Source of the DNA: a virus
IMG/VR virus record: IMGVR_UViG_3300006128_000045
Location: 1-28,922 of that record
Length of the DNA: 28,922 nt
Strand: one strand, 5' to 3'
This document shows, in pieces, positions 21,215 to 27,304 of the stretch. Made by a program: the position numbers and the translations under genes. Position 1 is the stretch's first letter; the number at the start of each line of letters is the position of its first letter. Below the pieces are notes generated by a model, which saw only the letters and a list, made by a program, of their open reading frames with translations, searched no databases and was not told where the DNA came from.

Positions 21215-21580
21215 TTAAGCCTCACTGACTTCTGCCAAGATTTGCTCGGCTGTAACATTTTTCTTGGCTCGTGCCTTGATATTAGCAAGAGAAGGTTTTA
21301 CTTTAACAACACCTTTATTTGCTTCTTTTTCTTTATCAGTAAGACTATCAGCAATAGTTGCCTGATCTGCGGCAGATTGAAAATCAGCATGTGCTGCCAA
21401 ATATTTGAGTGCTTCAATTTTGTTCATCTCATTCGGCAACTCAATAAAGTCAATTCGTTCATGTCCGCCCTTTGTGAATTGTTTGATACGACGGATCATA
21501 TCATTCGCAAAACGAACCTTAGAATTACCTTTATGTGTAGTAATGCCAGCGACTTTAAAAGTTTGTGATGTATTAGCCAT
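21215..21580 (-). CDS. Conserved phage early protein (121 residues)
   Basis: Contains FKVAGITTHKGNSKVRFAND, RRIKQFTKGGHERIDFIELP, NKIEALKYLAAHADFQSAAD and the ending AEQILAEVSEA. I recognise this as a family found in early clusters of environmental myoviruses, function unknown. A central alpha/beta region is followed by a basic lysine- and alanine-rich linker (KVKPSLANIKARAKKN). The Shine-Dalgarno AAGGAA is good and the gene has its own strong promoter (21635-21663). Confidence 0.65.
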   Translation of the reverse strand: MANTSQTFKVAGITTHKGNSKVRFANDMIRRIKQFTKGGHERIDFIELPNEMNKIEALKYLAAHADFQSAADQATIADSLTDKEKEANKGVVKVKPSLANIKARAKKNVTAEQILAEVSEA

Positions 21581-21613
21581 TTAATTTCCTTTGTATAGCT
21601 AGTTGATAAAAAT

Positions 21614-21627
21614 ATGTCTTACGACAT
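21614..21627 (-). promoter_or_regulatory. Leader hairpin of the 21215-21580 gene
   Basis: ATGTC-TTAC-GACAT in the leader between the promoter and the Shine-Dalgarno; one more A-T pair flanks it. Small and weak; a stability element at best. Confidence 0.35.
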
Positions 21628-21634
21628 AGTTATA

Positions 21635-21663
21635 ATGATAACACGGTTTTGTTTTATAGTCAA
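21635..21663 (-). promoter_or_regulatory. Sigma70-type early promoter
   Basis: Minus strand: TTGACT (21663-21658), 17-base spacer, TATCAT (21640-21635) with extended -10 TG. Leader of about 48 bases to ATG 21580. Confidence 0.7.
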
Positions 21664-21685
21664 CACCCATGTTGCCCATTATTAG

Positions 21686-21919
21686 TTACTTCACCTTGCC
21701 TGTTAAGGTGAATTGTTTGAGTACGGATTTGGCATCTGAGAGGTTCTCAGGATCATCGCACCTTTCCACTTCCTCAATGCCAAGTAGTAGATGTGCCCTT
21801 GCTAATAGTTCCTCAGCATAGAGCCTATCATCTTCACTAGATTCCATGAACCACTCAGCTAATTCCTTGCGGCTCAACTTCATAATAAACATGAGGTTGT
21901 TCTTATCCCAATCGTTCAT
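21686..21919 (-). CDS. Unknown small acidic protein (77 residues)
   Basis: Helical and acidic, with KLSRKELAEWFMESSEDDRL and AEELLARAHLLLGIEEVERC. Its start overlaps the stop of the FAELIVREC-family gene at 21916, whose end codons provide the Shine-Dalgarno. Function unknown; nothing recognisable beyond predicted helices. Confidence 0.6.
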   Translation of the reverse strand: MNDWDKNNLMFIMKLSRKELAEWFMESSEDDRLYAEELLARAHLLLGIEEVERCDDPENLSDAKSVLKQFTLTGKVK

Positions 21920-22152
21920 TCTTCAACTCCAAAATGTTGTCGAATCATCTCAGCAGGTTCTTGCGGTTCATAAAAACCTGTACCTGGTTCGGCACGTTTA
22001 TCAAAAATATCTAACATTTCCCGAACAATCAACTCGGCGAACTTTAACAAGGACTCTTCGGAGCCTTCGACCCATTTATAATCTGGATTGTCTTGATCCC
22101 AAACAATATCAAGTTCGGCTTCATCAAGCAGTTTTTCAATTAGTTCGTTCAT
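21916..22152 (-). CDS. FAELIVREC-family small protein (78 residues)
   Basis: Family landmarks: MNELIEKLLDEAEL start, central KFAELIVREMLDIFDKR, then a variable loop and the end EMIRQHFGVEE. The usual cysteine after RE is replaced by methionine, so cysteine is not essential to the core. GGAG and ATGA of the next gene are in the end codons. Function unknown. Confidence 0.72.
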   Translation of the reverse strand: MNELIEKLLDEAELDIVWDQDNPDYKWVEGSEESLLKFAELIVREMLDIFDKRAEPGTGFYEPQEPAEMIRQHFGVEE

Positions 22153-22370
22153 AGTTCAACTCCGAAATGTTCTTTAATTTTTTTATGAAGGAACCCTTGA
22201 TTGTATCCATACCCATCATGTCTAATTGTTTCGGTTTGTAACACATTGCAACATTCCCGAACAATCAACTCGGCGAACTTTCTTTCATACGCACCGTCCC
22301 ATGCTTCGGCTTCACACGCACTAGCGTAATCCACAGCCTTTTTACTAAGTTCTCGAATTCGTTCGTTCAT
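22149..22370 (-). CDS. FAELIVREC-family small protein (73 residues)
   Basis: Begins MNERIRELSKKAVDYASACE, core RKFAELIVRECCNVLQTE, end HKKIKEHFGVEL. It carries two cysteines in RECC. Its stop overlaps the start of the next family member, making a two-copy tandem (22370 down to 21916). Function unknown. Confidence 0.72.
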   Translation of the reverse strand: MNERIRELSKKAVDYASACEAEAWDGAYERKFAELIVRECCNVLQTETIRHDGYGYNQGFLHKKIKEHFGVEL

Positions 22371-22600
22371 ACATTACCCAATCCAATACGGCTATAGCCT
22401 AATTTTGATCGAATCTCTTTTCTATCTTGATTGATTAATTCATGGCCAACCAAATCATACCATTCATTGTATTCTTCAATCTGAGGACACCATGACATAT
22501 GAGGTCTGGCAGGATTTCTACCATTCATTTTCCATGCAGAGCCGCCACAATTACAATAGTTTTTGAATGACTTTAGATTTCGGGCTTCTTCTTGGGTCAT
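22367..22600 (-). CDS. Small protein with a possible zinc ribbon (77 residues)
   Basis: A C-N-C-GG motif (YCNCGGSAWKM) with a third cysteine near CPQIEEYNEW and histidines in between (RPHMSWC) could bind zinc. The C-terminus (ELINQDRKEIRSKLGYSRI) is basic. The gene is translationally coupled to an upstream FAELIVREC member (ATGA overlap). No family recognised. Confidence 0.55.
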   Translation of the reverse strand: MTQEEARNLKSFKNYCNCGGSAWKMNGRNPARPHMSWCPQIEEYNEWYDLVGHELINQDRKEIRSKLGYSRIGLGNV

Positions 22601-22827
22601 TCTTCAACTCCGAAATGTTGTTTAATCGCTCTGGAACAATCGTGTGTTCCTCTTGACCATTCTGAACTAATCTTATGATCTAATAGTAAATCACAATGAT
22701 TGGCACATTCCCGAACAATCAACTCGGCGAACTTTTCTAATTCATCTGTGTAGAATTGATATACACCAAGATTTTGTTTATGTGTAGAGCCAGCCTGTTC
22801 AGCAAGCAGTTTAATTCGTTCGTTCAT
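22597..22827 (-). CDS. FAELIVREC-family small protein (76 residues)
   Basis: The start ATG 22827 is chosen over upstream codons because AAGGAG lies eight to nine bases before it and because it gives the family start MNERIKLLAEQAG. Core EKFAELIVRECANHCDLL, end RAIKQHFGVEE. The upstream alternative (to 22878) would lie inside the small membrane protein gene. Function unknown. Confidence 0.75.
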   Translation of the reverse strand: MNERIKLLAEQAGSTHKQNLGVYQFYTDELEKFAELIVRECANHCDLLLDHKISSEWSRGTHDCSRAIKQHFGVEE

Positions 22828-22943
22828 AAAAACCACTCCTTGTAAATCCAGGCCACAATGCAAGCAACATTGAACCATACCGCAAACAACACCATGTAGA
22901 GCAACACCTGAGCCCGGCGTCCTGCTTGTTCACCTTCGTTCAT
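22824..22943 (-). CDS. Single-span membrane micro-protein (39 residues)
   Basis: Found by reading the minus strand directly. A charged start (MNEGEQAGRRAQ) is followed by one hydrophobic stretch (VLLYMVLFAVWFNVACIVAW) and a short end (IYKEWFL). The start overlaps the stop of a FAELIVREC gene (ATGA, with the GGGG Shine-Dalgarno in its end codons) and its stop overlaps the next start in the same way. The uninterrupted chain of overlaps on both sides is strong support. It probably sits in the inner membrane; function unknown. Confidence 0.7.
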   Translation of the reverse strand: MNEGEQAGRRAQVLLYMVLFAVWFNVACIVAWIYKEWFL

Positions 22944-23170
22944 TCTTCAACCCCAAAATGTTCTTTAATCGTTCGCACACAACCATTAGCGGCACTACGA
23001 ACATCACTCAAGCGGCTATCTTTGATAATAGCGTCAGCACATTCCCTAACAATCAACTCGGCGAATTTTTCACTAAACTGTAATAGGTCTCCGTAAGTCA
23101 TGGTATCCCAGGTTCGCCGCATTTCGCTATCTAGAGCCTTACCCATTAGTTTTTGAATTTTTTCGTTCAT
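22940..23170 (-). CDS. FAELIVREC-family small protein (76 residues)
   Basis: The start ATG 23170 gives the usual MNEKIQKLMGKAL N-terminus; an upstream ATG at 23209 would lie in the preceding coding sequence. Core EKFAELIVRECADAIIKD, end RTIKEHFGVEE. Here the Shine-Dalgarno for the next gene is GGGG rather than GGAG. Function unknown. Confidence 0.75.
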   Translation of the reverse strand: MNEKIQKLMGKALDSEMRRTWDTMTYGDLLQFSEKFAELIVRECADAIIKDSRLSDVRSAANGCVRTIKEHFGVEE

Positions 23171-23171
23171 A

Positions 23172-23597
23172 TTAAGCCTCAACAGTATAGGGTTTGTTCC
23201 AAGAACCAATGTTCACATCAACGTACCAGCCCACATCAAAGTAGTCGGTTTGAATGTCTGAATTGTTGTGGTTACCTTTGTTCATTTCGGTAAACACTTC
23301 CTTGAGGAATTTCAATGCTACACCATTGAAGTGTTCCTGATACCAGTAGGGATTAACATCCAAACTTTTGTTTTTGCGGATGTAGTCGATTTGGTCCTGC
23401 GACATTTTTTTACCATGCATCACATTAGCATCGGTATCGATAAAGTTTTCAATGAAGTCAATAGAACCACTCTTGACATTCAATACAAAAGTAGAATGAT
23501 TGCGAACAGCAAGAGAACCCTTAACACCATACTTTTTCAGAATAGCCTTGATAGCAGGAGCTTTTTGTGCTTTGCGTTCTTGATTGAAATAAGCCAT
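23172..23597 (-). CDS. Conserved phage/plasmid-type protein (141 residues)
   Basis: The start ATG 23597 has AAAGGAC upstream; a longer frame to 23714 crosses the promoter and a broken gene and is rejected. Sequence: AYFNQERKAQKAPAIKAILK, KYGVKGSLAVRNHSTFVLNV, SGSIDFIENF, and the very conserved end with NKGNHNNSDIQTDYFDVGWY then VDVNIGSWNKPY. I recognise the family from T4-like and other phages; it is widespread and of unknown function. Its own consensus promoter lies at 23631-23659. Confidence 0.75.
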   Translation of the reverse strand: MAYFNQERKAQKAPAIKAILKKYGVKGSLAVRNHSTFVLNVKSGSIDFIENFIDTDANVMHGKKMSQDQIDYIRKNKSLDVNPYWYQEHFNGVALKFLKEVFTEMNKGNHNNSDIQTDYFDVGWYVDVNIGSWNKPYTVEA

Positions 23598-23630
23598 TTG
23601 TTTGTCCTTTCGTTGACTGTCTAAGATTCT

Positions 23631-23659
23631 ATTATATACCCAAACCCATTTATTGTCAA
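23631..23659 (-). promoter_or_regulatory. Consensus early promoter, cassette copy 1
   Basis: Minus strand: TTGACA (23659-23654), 17-base spacer, TATAAT (23636-23631). The -35 is extended as TTGACAATAAAT; the leader then reads AGAATCTTAGACAGTCAACG. Confidence 0.85.
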
Positions 23660-23661
23660 AT

Positions 23662-23794
23662 TTACTGTTCCATCGGGTCACCGAGCATATACTCAGTGAC
23701 ATAGGTGACAACAATATCTTTTTCCAGAATGAATCTTTAAGTATTCACCTAGTGCTTCTACATTACGAAACAAATAACCGTTTGCTTTATACAT
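23662..23794 (-). pseudogene. Small early gene broken by one base in an A-run
   Basis: The frame opened by ATG 23794 reads MYKANGYLFRNVEALGEYLK then IHSGKRYCCHLCH and stops at 23693. Skipping one base of the A-run (T-run 23719-23723 on the + strand) gives a smooth continuation GKDIVVTYVTEYMLGDPMEQ and a stop at 23662. The second frame has the composition of the real C-terminus, as in related phage proteins (GDPMxQ end). Intact the gene would be about 43 residues. Promoter and Shine-Dalgarno (AAAGGAC) are fine. A sequencing or assembly error, a real mutation, or programmed +1 shifting could explain it. Confidence 0.65.
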
Positions 23795-23827
23795 TTTCAA
23801 GTCCTTTAATTAACTGTCTAAGTATGT

Positions 23828-23856
23828 ATTATATACCCAAAATGATTTATTGTCAA
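23828..23856 (-). promoter_or_regulatory. Consensus early promoter, cassette copy 2
   Basis: Minus strand: TTGACA (23856-23851), 17-base spacer, TATAAT (23833-23828); leader begins ACATACTTAGACAGTTAATT. Drives the broken gene at 23662-23794. Confidence 0.85.
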
Positions 23857-23860
23857 ATTT

Positions 23861-24034
23861 TTAGGAGTTGACAGTTAAAAAAGGACTCAATTCCTCATCC
23901 TGAATTTGAATACTTTCTACTACATCATAAACAAAACTTACAGGACAATCAAGGACCGCACTGATTGTAGAAGGGTGTGTGCCCTGTTCTAGCATCAATT
24001 CAATTTCGTAATACAATTCGTTTACATTTGACAT
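23861..24034 (-). CDS. Small helix-turn-helix-like protein (57 residues)
   Basis: The start ATG 24034 follows AAGGGCTAAT; a longer frame is not supported. SNVNELYYEIELMLEQGTHP leads to a helix-turn-helix-like section (PSTISAVLDCPVSFVYDVVE). An acidic tail ends it. The arrangement matches small DNA-binding-like proteins of phage early regions, but the basic residues expected for DNA binding are few. Function unknown. Confidence 0.6.
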   Translation of the reverse strand: MSNVNELYYEIELMLEQGTHPSTISAVLDCPVSFVYDVVESIQIQDEELSPFLTVNS

Positions 24035-24035
24035 A

Positions 24036-24239
24036 TTAGCCCTTTGAAGTTGTAGAGGATTTGAACAGTAGACCAAACAAGAAACTCAATCCCCAAGCCT
24101 GCAACCAAGTGACTGGTTTAGCGATTGTAACCGCATCAACCAAGCAATCGTTCCATAATAACCAGACGGGAGCACTCAATAGAAAACTAACAAGCACGAG
24201 GAATGCGATACCACCCAGAACAATAAAAAGTTTTTCCAT
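24036..24239 (-). CDS. Small membrane protein (67 residues)
   Basis: Two hydrophobic segments: residues about 4-28 (LFIVLGGIAFLVLVSFLL) and about 44-60 (TWLQAWGLSFLFGLLF), joined by WNDCLVDAVTIAKPV, a pattern seen in small phage membrane proteins with WLQAWG. AAGGAAAAAATC precedes ATG 24239. No function is known. Confidence 0.65.
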   Translation of the reverse strand: MEKLFIVLGGIAFLVLVSFLLSAPVWLLWNDCLVDAVTIAKPVTWLQAWGLSFLFGLLFKSSTTSKG

Positions 24240-24261
24240 GATTTTTTCCTTTGATTAAAAA

Positions 24262-24546
24262 TTAAGCAGCCGACAACATGTTAGCTGGGACACGCCATGT
24301 ACTGAACGCCTTGCCGTTTTCACGGACAATGATAAACTTGCGATTAACCTTTTCCACAGTGCCAAGTACAGTCTGACCGTTACGGCTAGATGTGAATTTC
24401 ACATTAGAACCTTTGACCAATGTAAACTTTGCCTTAGCGGCAAGTTGATTTCGGGCAAATTTGATTGCCATCGAGATAGAATCTAGTTGTTCGTTTGTGA
24501 AATTACCAGCAATGATAGTAGAATTGATATCTTGAATAGTTGCCAT
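24262..24546 (-). CDS. Conserved phage protein with SH3-like domain (94 residues)
   Basis: The start ATG 24546 is preferred: ATGGAG lies about six bases upstream, whereas the other ATG (24558) overlaps that Shine-Dalgarno. ATIQDINSTIIAGNFTNEQL is followed by a small beta-barrel (GSNVKFTSSRNGQTVLGTVE, KVNRKFIIVR) and the ending WRVPANMLSAA. I recognise the family from other phages. The barrel shape suggests protein or RNA contact, not proven. Cassette promoter copy 3 drives it. Confidence 0.7.
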   Translation of the reverse strand: MATIQDINSTIIAGNFTNEQLDSISMAIKFARNQLAAKAKFTLVKGSNVKFTSSRNGQTVLGTVEKVNRKFIIVRENGKAFSTWRVPANMLSAA

Positions 24547-24579
24547 TTCATGCTCCATTAGTTAACTGTTTAAGATTCT

Positions 24580-24608
24580 ATTATATACCCAAACTGATTA
24601 TTTGTCAA
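24580..24608 (-). promoter_or_regulatory. Consensus early promoter, cassette copy 3
   Basis: Minus strand: TTGACA (24608-24603), 17-base spacer, TATAAT (24585-24580); leader AGAATCTTAAACAGTTAACT. The -35 overlaps the last codons of the upstream membrane-protein gene. Confidence 0.85.
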
Positions 24609-24828
24609 GTTTGTTGCTCAAATTTTCCAATGTTTTTTTGTATACGAGACGGGCGAGTAGAAGACCGTAACATACATATAACAATAATCCCAATACACCA
24701 AATTGTATTGCTGATATTATTGTATCCCTTGGAACATTATTAGTAATAAAGTTCACAATTTCTGCGCCTGCAACGCCTAAGGCCACGAGACCAACCAATT
24801 GAAGTAGTGCTTTAAGTTTAATTGACAT
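24598..24828 (-). CDS. Small membrane protein, two spans (76 residues)
   Basis: The start ATG 24828 is chosen because AAGGAAAATC lies just upstream and a longer frame (24876) overlaps another small gene. Hydrophobic segments at about 8-28 (LLQLVGLVALGVAGAEIVNF) and about 38-60 (AIQFGVLGLLLYVCYGLLLA), followed by a basic tail. It overlaps the 47-residue gene upstream by 11 bases. Function unknown. Confidence 0.65.
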   Translation of the reverse strand: MSIKLKALLQLVGLVALGVAGAEIVNFITNNVPRDTIISAIQFGVLGLLLYVCYGLLLARLVYKKTLENLSNKLDK

Positions 24829-24961
24829 TTTGATTTTCCTTTTGTGTAAGAATGTTGTCGGTGATGATTTTGCCACCGTATGCTTGTTGAAACATTTCAG
24901 CTAGAGATTTAACGAAAAAAGTGAATACTTTACCGTTACCTGTGATCAAAGTGAATTTCAT
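24818..24961 (-). CDS. Small unrecognised protein (47 residues)
   Basis: Found by direct reading. MKFTLITGNGKVFTFFVKSL is followed by AEMFQQAYGGKIITDNILTQ. It begins with a strand pair and a helix. It has AAGGA and GGAAG upstream of ATG 24961, its own promoter (24993-25021), and is coupled to the next gene by an 11-base overlap. The sequence is coherent and matches the style of other small early proteins. Function unknown. Confidence 0.6.
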   Translation of the reverse strand: MKFTLITGNGKVFTFFVKSLAEMFQQAYGGKIITDNILTQKENQNVN

Positions 24962-24992
24962 ACTTCCAATTCCTTATCGTTTCAATACAAGT

Positions 24993-25021
24993 ATTGTATC
25001 AGAAATTGAATTTATTGTCAA
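24993..25021 (-). promoter_or_regulatory. Early promoter with TTGACAATAAAT
   Basis: Minus strand: TTGACA (25021-25016), 17-base spacer, TACAAT (24998-24993). The -35 overlaps the stop codon (25018-25020) of the upstream gene. Leader of about 30 bases. Confidence 0.75.
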
Positions 25022-25269
25022 ATATTTTTAAGAAGGTGCATGGTCAGATCCGGGCCTCCGATCAGTACACATTGGCATGTGTACTTTAGATAACCCGTAT
25101 CATCACGGTATTTTGATAGCATATCAATGACACGAACCTGCTTGGGTGTAATTTTGATGACCTTACCCACATAAAGGCTATTGTGATGGGTGTATGCGAC
25201 GGCATCACCCTCTTTGACCTCACGACCTAGCAGATCACGGTGGTCTTCATGTACAAGTTTAGTACTCAT
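25018..25269 (-). CDS. Conserved phage protein, SH3-like (83 residues)
   Basis: The start ATG 25269 overlaps the end of the preceding gene by 11 bases. Core DLLGREVKEGDAVAYTHHNS, LYVGKVIKITPKQVRVIDM and LKYTCQCVLIGGPDL follow a small barrel pattern I recognise from phage hypotheticals (LLGRE-x-K-x-GD-x-VAY). The barrel fold suggests binding of a protein or nucleic acid; nothing more can be said. Confidence 0.65.
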   Translation of the reverse strand: MSTKLVHEDHRDLLGREVKEGDAVAYTHHNSLYVGKVIKITPKQVRVIDMLSKYRDDTGYLKYTCQCVLIGGPDLTMHLLKNI

Positions 25270-25417
25270 TTTTATTACGGTGTTTTTGTTTACGAATGTA
25301 CTCACCTTTTTTAGATTTCACAACCTTAGGTTTGAACGGTGTGTTGTCATCAAACAACACACGGTGAACCCGATGTTTCATCGGTTCAATTTTGAAGGAC
25401 AGTATTTCTCGTTTCAT
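25259..25417 (-). CDS. Small basic protein (52 residues), leaderless start
   Basis: ATG 25417 sits seven bases after the -10 box (TATAAT), so it is likely leaderless; no Shine-Dalgarno is present. Sequence: MKREILSFKIEPMKHRVHRV, LFDDNTPFKPKVVKSKKGEY and the ending KQKHRNKNEY. The protein is very basic (about 16 K/R), as in small phage RNA- or DNA-binding proteins. Similar short KxxY-rich proteins are common in phage early regions. It overlaps the SH3-like gene by 11 bases. Confidence 0.65.
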   Translation of the reverse strand: MKREILSFKIEPMKHRVHRVLFDDNTPFKPKVVKSKKGEYIRKQKHRNKNEY

Positions 25418-25424
25418 AACCCAT

Positions 25425-25453
25425 ATTATAGCATCAGATTTATTTATTGTCAA
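25425..25453 (-). promoter_or_regulatory. Consensus early promoter, start-proximal
   Basis: Minus strand: TTGACA (25453-25448), 17-base spacer, TATAAT (25430-25425), then seven bases to ATG 25417. The -35 overlaps the stop codon (25450-25452) of the upstream gene. Confidence 0.8.
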
Positions 25454-25767
25454 TCAACCAAACTAATGTTAATACGCTTTATGTTTTTGATAGTGAAACT
25501 ACGCCACTCACCCTTTTCAATATCGAATACACGCAATGCCTTTGTGCTGGCAGTTTCTTTACGAGGCTTTGCATCTTCTTTAATTACTACAGGAGGCAAC
25601 TTACTTGCTTCTAATGTGCATTTCATTACACGCTCAGTGCCATCAACCTTAGTGAAGGTGATAGTAGCTTCGGTTACTGATAACATAGCCTTAAGCCATT
25701 CATGAAGAATAGGCTCAACACGGTCATCAATACCAACTAAGTTGTTAGGGTCTGTCCAATTAATCAT
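25450..25767 (-). CDS. WYL_2/DUF2693-like SH3-barrel protein (105 residues)
   Basis: ATITFTKVDGTERVMKCTLE near 34-53 and the C-terminal VFDIEKGEWRSFTIKNIKRI follow the WYL_2 (DUF2693) pattern found in many phages: a Sm/SH3-like barrel with a conserved W-R-S-F motif. The middle (PPVVIKEDAKPRKETASTK) is a flexible linker. WYL-type domains often bind nucleic acid or small ligands. Its start overlaps the preceding gene by eight bases. Confidence 0.8.
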   Translation of the reverse strand: MINWTDPNNLVGIDDRVEPILHEWLKAMLSVTEATITFTKVDGTERVMKCTLEASKLPPVVIKEDAKPRKETASTKALRVFDIEKGEWRSFTIKNIKRINISLVD

Positions 25768-26077
25768 TCTTTTCTTTCAGTGGTGTGAAAAATACTTCCA
25801 TTTTCTTTTCGTCTGACCATTTACGGGCATAGTCATTGTCAATGTCACATAATGCCAATGCCTTTTTCTTAGAGATAACACGGTGTGATATGATCTGTTC
25901 GCCAATATGTTTTTGGCTAAATTCATTTGCCTCGTTCATTGTCACTGTATCTAGTGCCCATAAACTTTTATCATTACCATAGTCATCGGTGCCAGTTGGA
26001 ACTTCAACCATGTATCGTTCACGGAATGTGCTTACACATTCAACTAATACCCATTGTGTTTCAGATTTTTTAGTCAT
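25760..26077 (-). CDS. Conserved phage protein (105 residues)
   Basis: Contains WVLVECVSTFRERYMVEVPT, GTDDYGNDKSLWALDTVTMN and EANEFSQKHIGEQIISHRVI, a set of landmarks I recognise from many environmental phage genomes (the LWALDTVTM and FSQ-x-H-x-GEQ motifs). Function unknown; a compact alpha/beta protein. A good Shine-Dalgarno (AAGGAG) precedes ATG 26077. Confidence 0.75.
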   Translation of the reverse strand: MTKKSETQWVLVECVSTFRERYMVEVPTGTDDYGNDKSLWALDTVTMNEANEFSQKHIGEQIISHRVISKKKALALCDIDNDYARKWSDEKKMEVFFTPLKEKND

Positions 26078-26086
26078 TACAACTCC

Positions 26087-26377
26087 TTAATTAATCAACA
26101 TACGAATTAAACCAATACTATCAATAGTTGTTAGCAAGATGTAGTTAGCCAACATGCCAAAACTTTTCCTAGTATAAGCAGCCCAAGCATAGAGGCTGCA
26201 GCCGAAGATCCATACAGGATACATAAGTAGTAGGGGCGGGTTGGGGACAGTGACAGCCATGGTAATCGAACACCCAATTGAAATACCCCATGCAAGCAAC
26301 TCAATGACAAAACGAAAAGGATGAGTAGTGTAATCATCTTTGATCCAGTTAAAAATTCCATAAAAAATATCGTTCAT
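26087..26377 (-). CDS. Conserved phage membrane protein (96 residues), leaderless start
   Basis: ATG 26377 lies six bases after the -10 box TATACT, so it is probably leaderless; no Shine-Dalgarno is seen. Three hydrophobic segments (about 23-45 RFVIELLAWGISIGCSITMA, 47-66 PPLLLMYPVWIFGCSLYAWA, 74-94 GMLANYILLTTIDSIGLIRM) match a membrane protein family found across environmental phages (NPPLLLxYPxW and TIDSIGLIRM). No function known. Confidence 0.75.
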   Translation of the reverse strand: MNDIFYGIFNWIKDDYTTHPFRFVIELLAWGISIGCSITMAVTVPNPPLLLMYPVWIFGCSLYAWAAYTRKSFGMLANYILLTTIDSIGLIRMLIN

Positions 26378-26383
26378 GCGCCT

Positions 26384-26412
26384 AGTATAGCACAATGAAC
26401 GATATATTGCAA
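26384..26412 (-). promoter_or_regulatory. Early promoter, start-proximal
   Basis: Minus strand: TTGCAA (26412-26407), 17-base spacer, TATACT (26389-26384), six bases, then ATG 26377. Confidence 0.7.
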
Positions 26413-26425
26413 ATGTTTTGGTTGA

Positions 26426-26746
26426 TTATTGATTAGGAACTAACACGATCTTATGTGTGTTAGTTTGAGGATCAATCATATCTTGCCAGTGATAACCTGG
26501 TGGGGGTGCCTGATATGTTGATTGTTGAACTACGACTGGGGATTGTTGAACAATCACTGGTGGTTGAACAACTACTGGTGCAGGATGTGCGATTTCATAA
26601 CCAATAACACCGCCGATGATTGCAGGTGCTACCCAACCGCCACCATAGCCGCCGCGATAGCAACAACCATGATAACCATAGAAACCATGTGCTGAGGCTG
26701 AACCAGCTAGTAATACTAATGACAATGCTAAAAGAACTTTTTTCAT
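26426..26746 (-). CDS. Exported His/Gly/Gln-rich protein (106 residues)
   Basis: A clear signal peptide (MKKVLLALSLVLLAGSASA, cut after residue 19). The mature part begins HGFYGYHGCCYRGGYGGGW, a histidine/cysteine/glycine-rich stretch that might bind metal, then IIGGVIGYEIAHPAPVVVQP, a Val-Gln-Pro repeat (VVVQPPVIVQQ, SPVVVQQ) and PGYHWQDMIDPQTNTHKIVL. It would act in the periplasm or outer envelope. AGGAGATAGTT precedes the start. Unknown function. Confidence 0.65.
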   Translation of the reverse strand: MKKVLLALSLVLLAGSASAHGFYGYHGCCYRGGYGGGWVAPAIIGGVIGYEIAHPAPVVVQPPVIVQQSPVVVQQSTYQAPPPGYHWQDMIDPQTNTHKIVLVPNQ

Positions 26747-26776
26747 AACTATCTCCTGTTACATTTATATAACGCA

Positions 26777-27304
26777 TCAATCTAGAGATCCGTTGACACG
26801 ATGTTGGTCTATTGCTTCTTGCAAAACAATCTCTATCATATTATTTAGCGTAATATCACGCTTATGTGCTTCTTTAGCCAATTGTAGGAATAAATCATCT
26901 TCTAAGTCAACTTCCATTTGCACACGGGTATCAAAATCCTCACCAGCAAATATACTAGTTGCCTTTTCTAACCAATCATTCTTAAAATCCAAGTCAACCC
27001 ATTTGACATCATCCCATGCCTGATCAGGATCAACATTACGGTCACTAGCTTCCTTATAGAAATTATCTTTGTGTTCTGGGTTCAACCAGCGATAGGGCTT
27101 TTTATCTTCATCCCATGCGTCACGCTTAATACATATTTCTGCTTGGAAAATTTCTTGTGTTTTGGTGCTGTAGATTATACTAGCATGGGCATAATCACTT
27201 TCATAATCCAAAAATCTTGCGTCAGGAAAACACTTCCATTGATATTCACTACCACCTACAATTTTGTGATCCAGCGTTTCGTTTACATCTTTAAGATACA
27301 TCAT
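26777..27304 (-). CDS. Conserved phage protein with C-terminal ribbon-helix-helix-like domain (175 residues)
   Basis: Acidic N-terminal two-thirds with WKCFPDARFLDYESDYAHAS and RWLNPEHKDNF; the C-terminal 45 residues (MEVDLEDDLFLQLAKEAHKR, ITLNNMIEIVLQEAIDQHRV) follow the ribbon-helix-helix pattern: strand, helix, turn, helix. Such domains bind DNA as dimers in MetJ/Arc-type repressors. Whether this one does is not clear, since few basic residues lie on the strand. Two adjacent ATG codons start the gene; both overlap the previous stop. Confidence 0.7.
   Translation of the reverse strand: MMYLKDVNETLDHKIVGGSEYQWKCFPDARFLDYESDYAHASIIYSTKTQEIFQAEICIKRDAWDEDKKPYRWLNPEHKDNFYKEASDRNVDPDQAWDDVKWVDLDFKNDWLEKATSIFAGEDFDTRVQMEVDLEDDLFLQLAKEAHKRDITLNNMIEIVLQEAIDQHRVNGSLD

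Noticed and set aside
23172-23714. 180-codon version of the 141-residue gene
   Set aside because: The extra 39 codons run through a consensus promoter and the broken gene upstream; ATG 23597 has its own Shine-Dalgarno and the family start.
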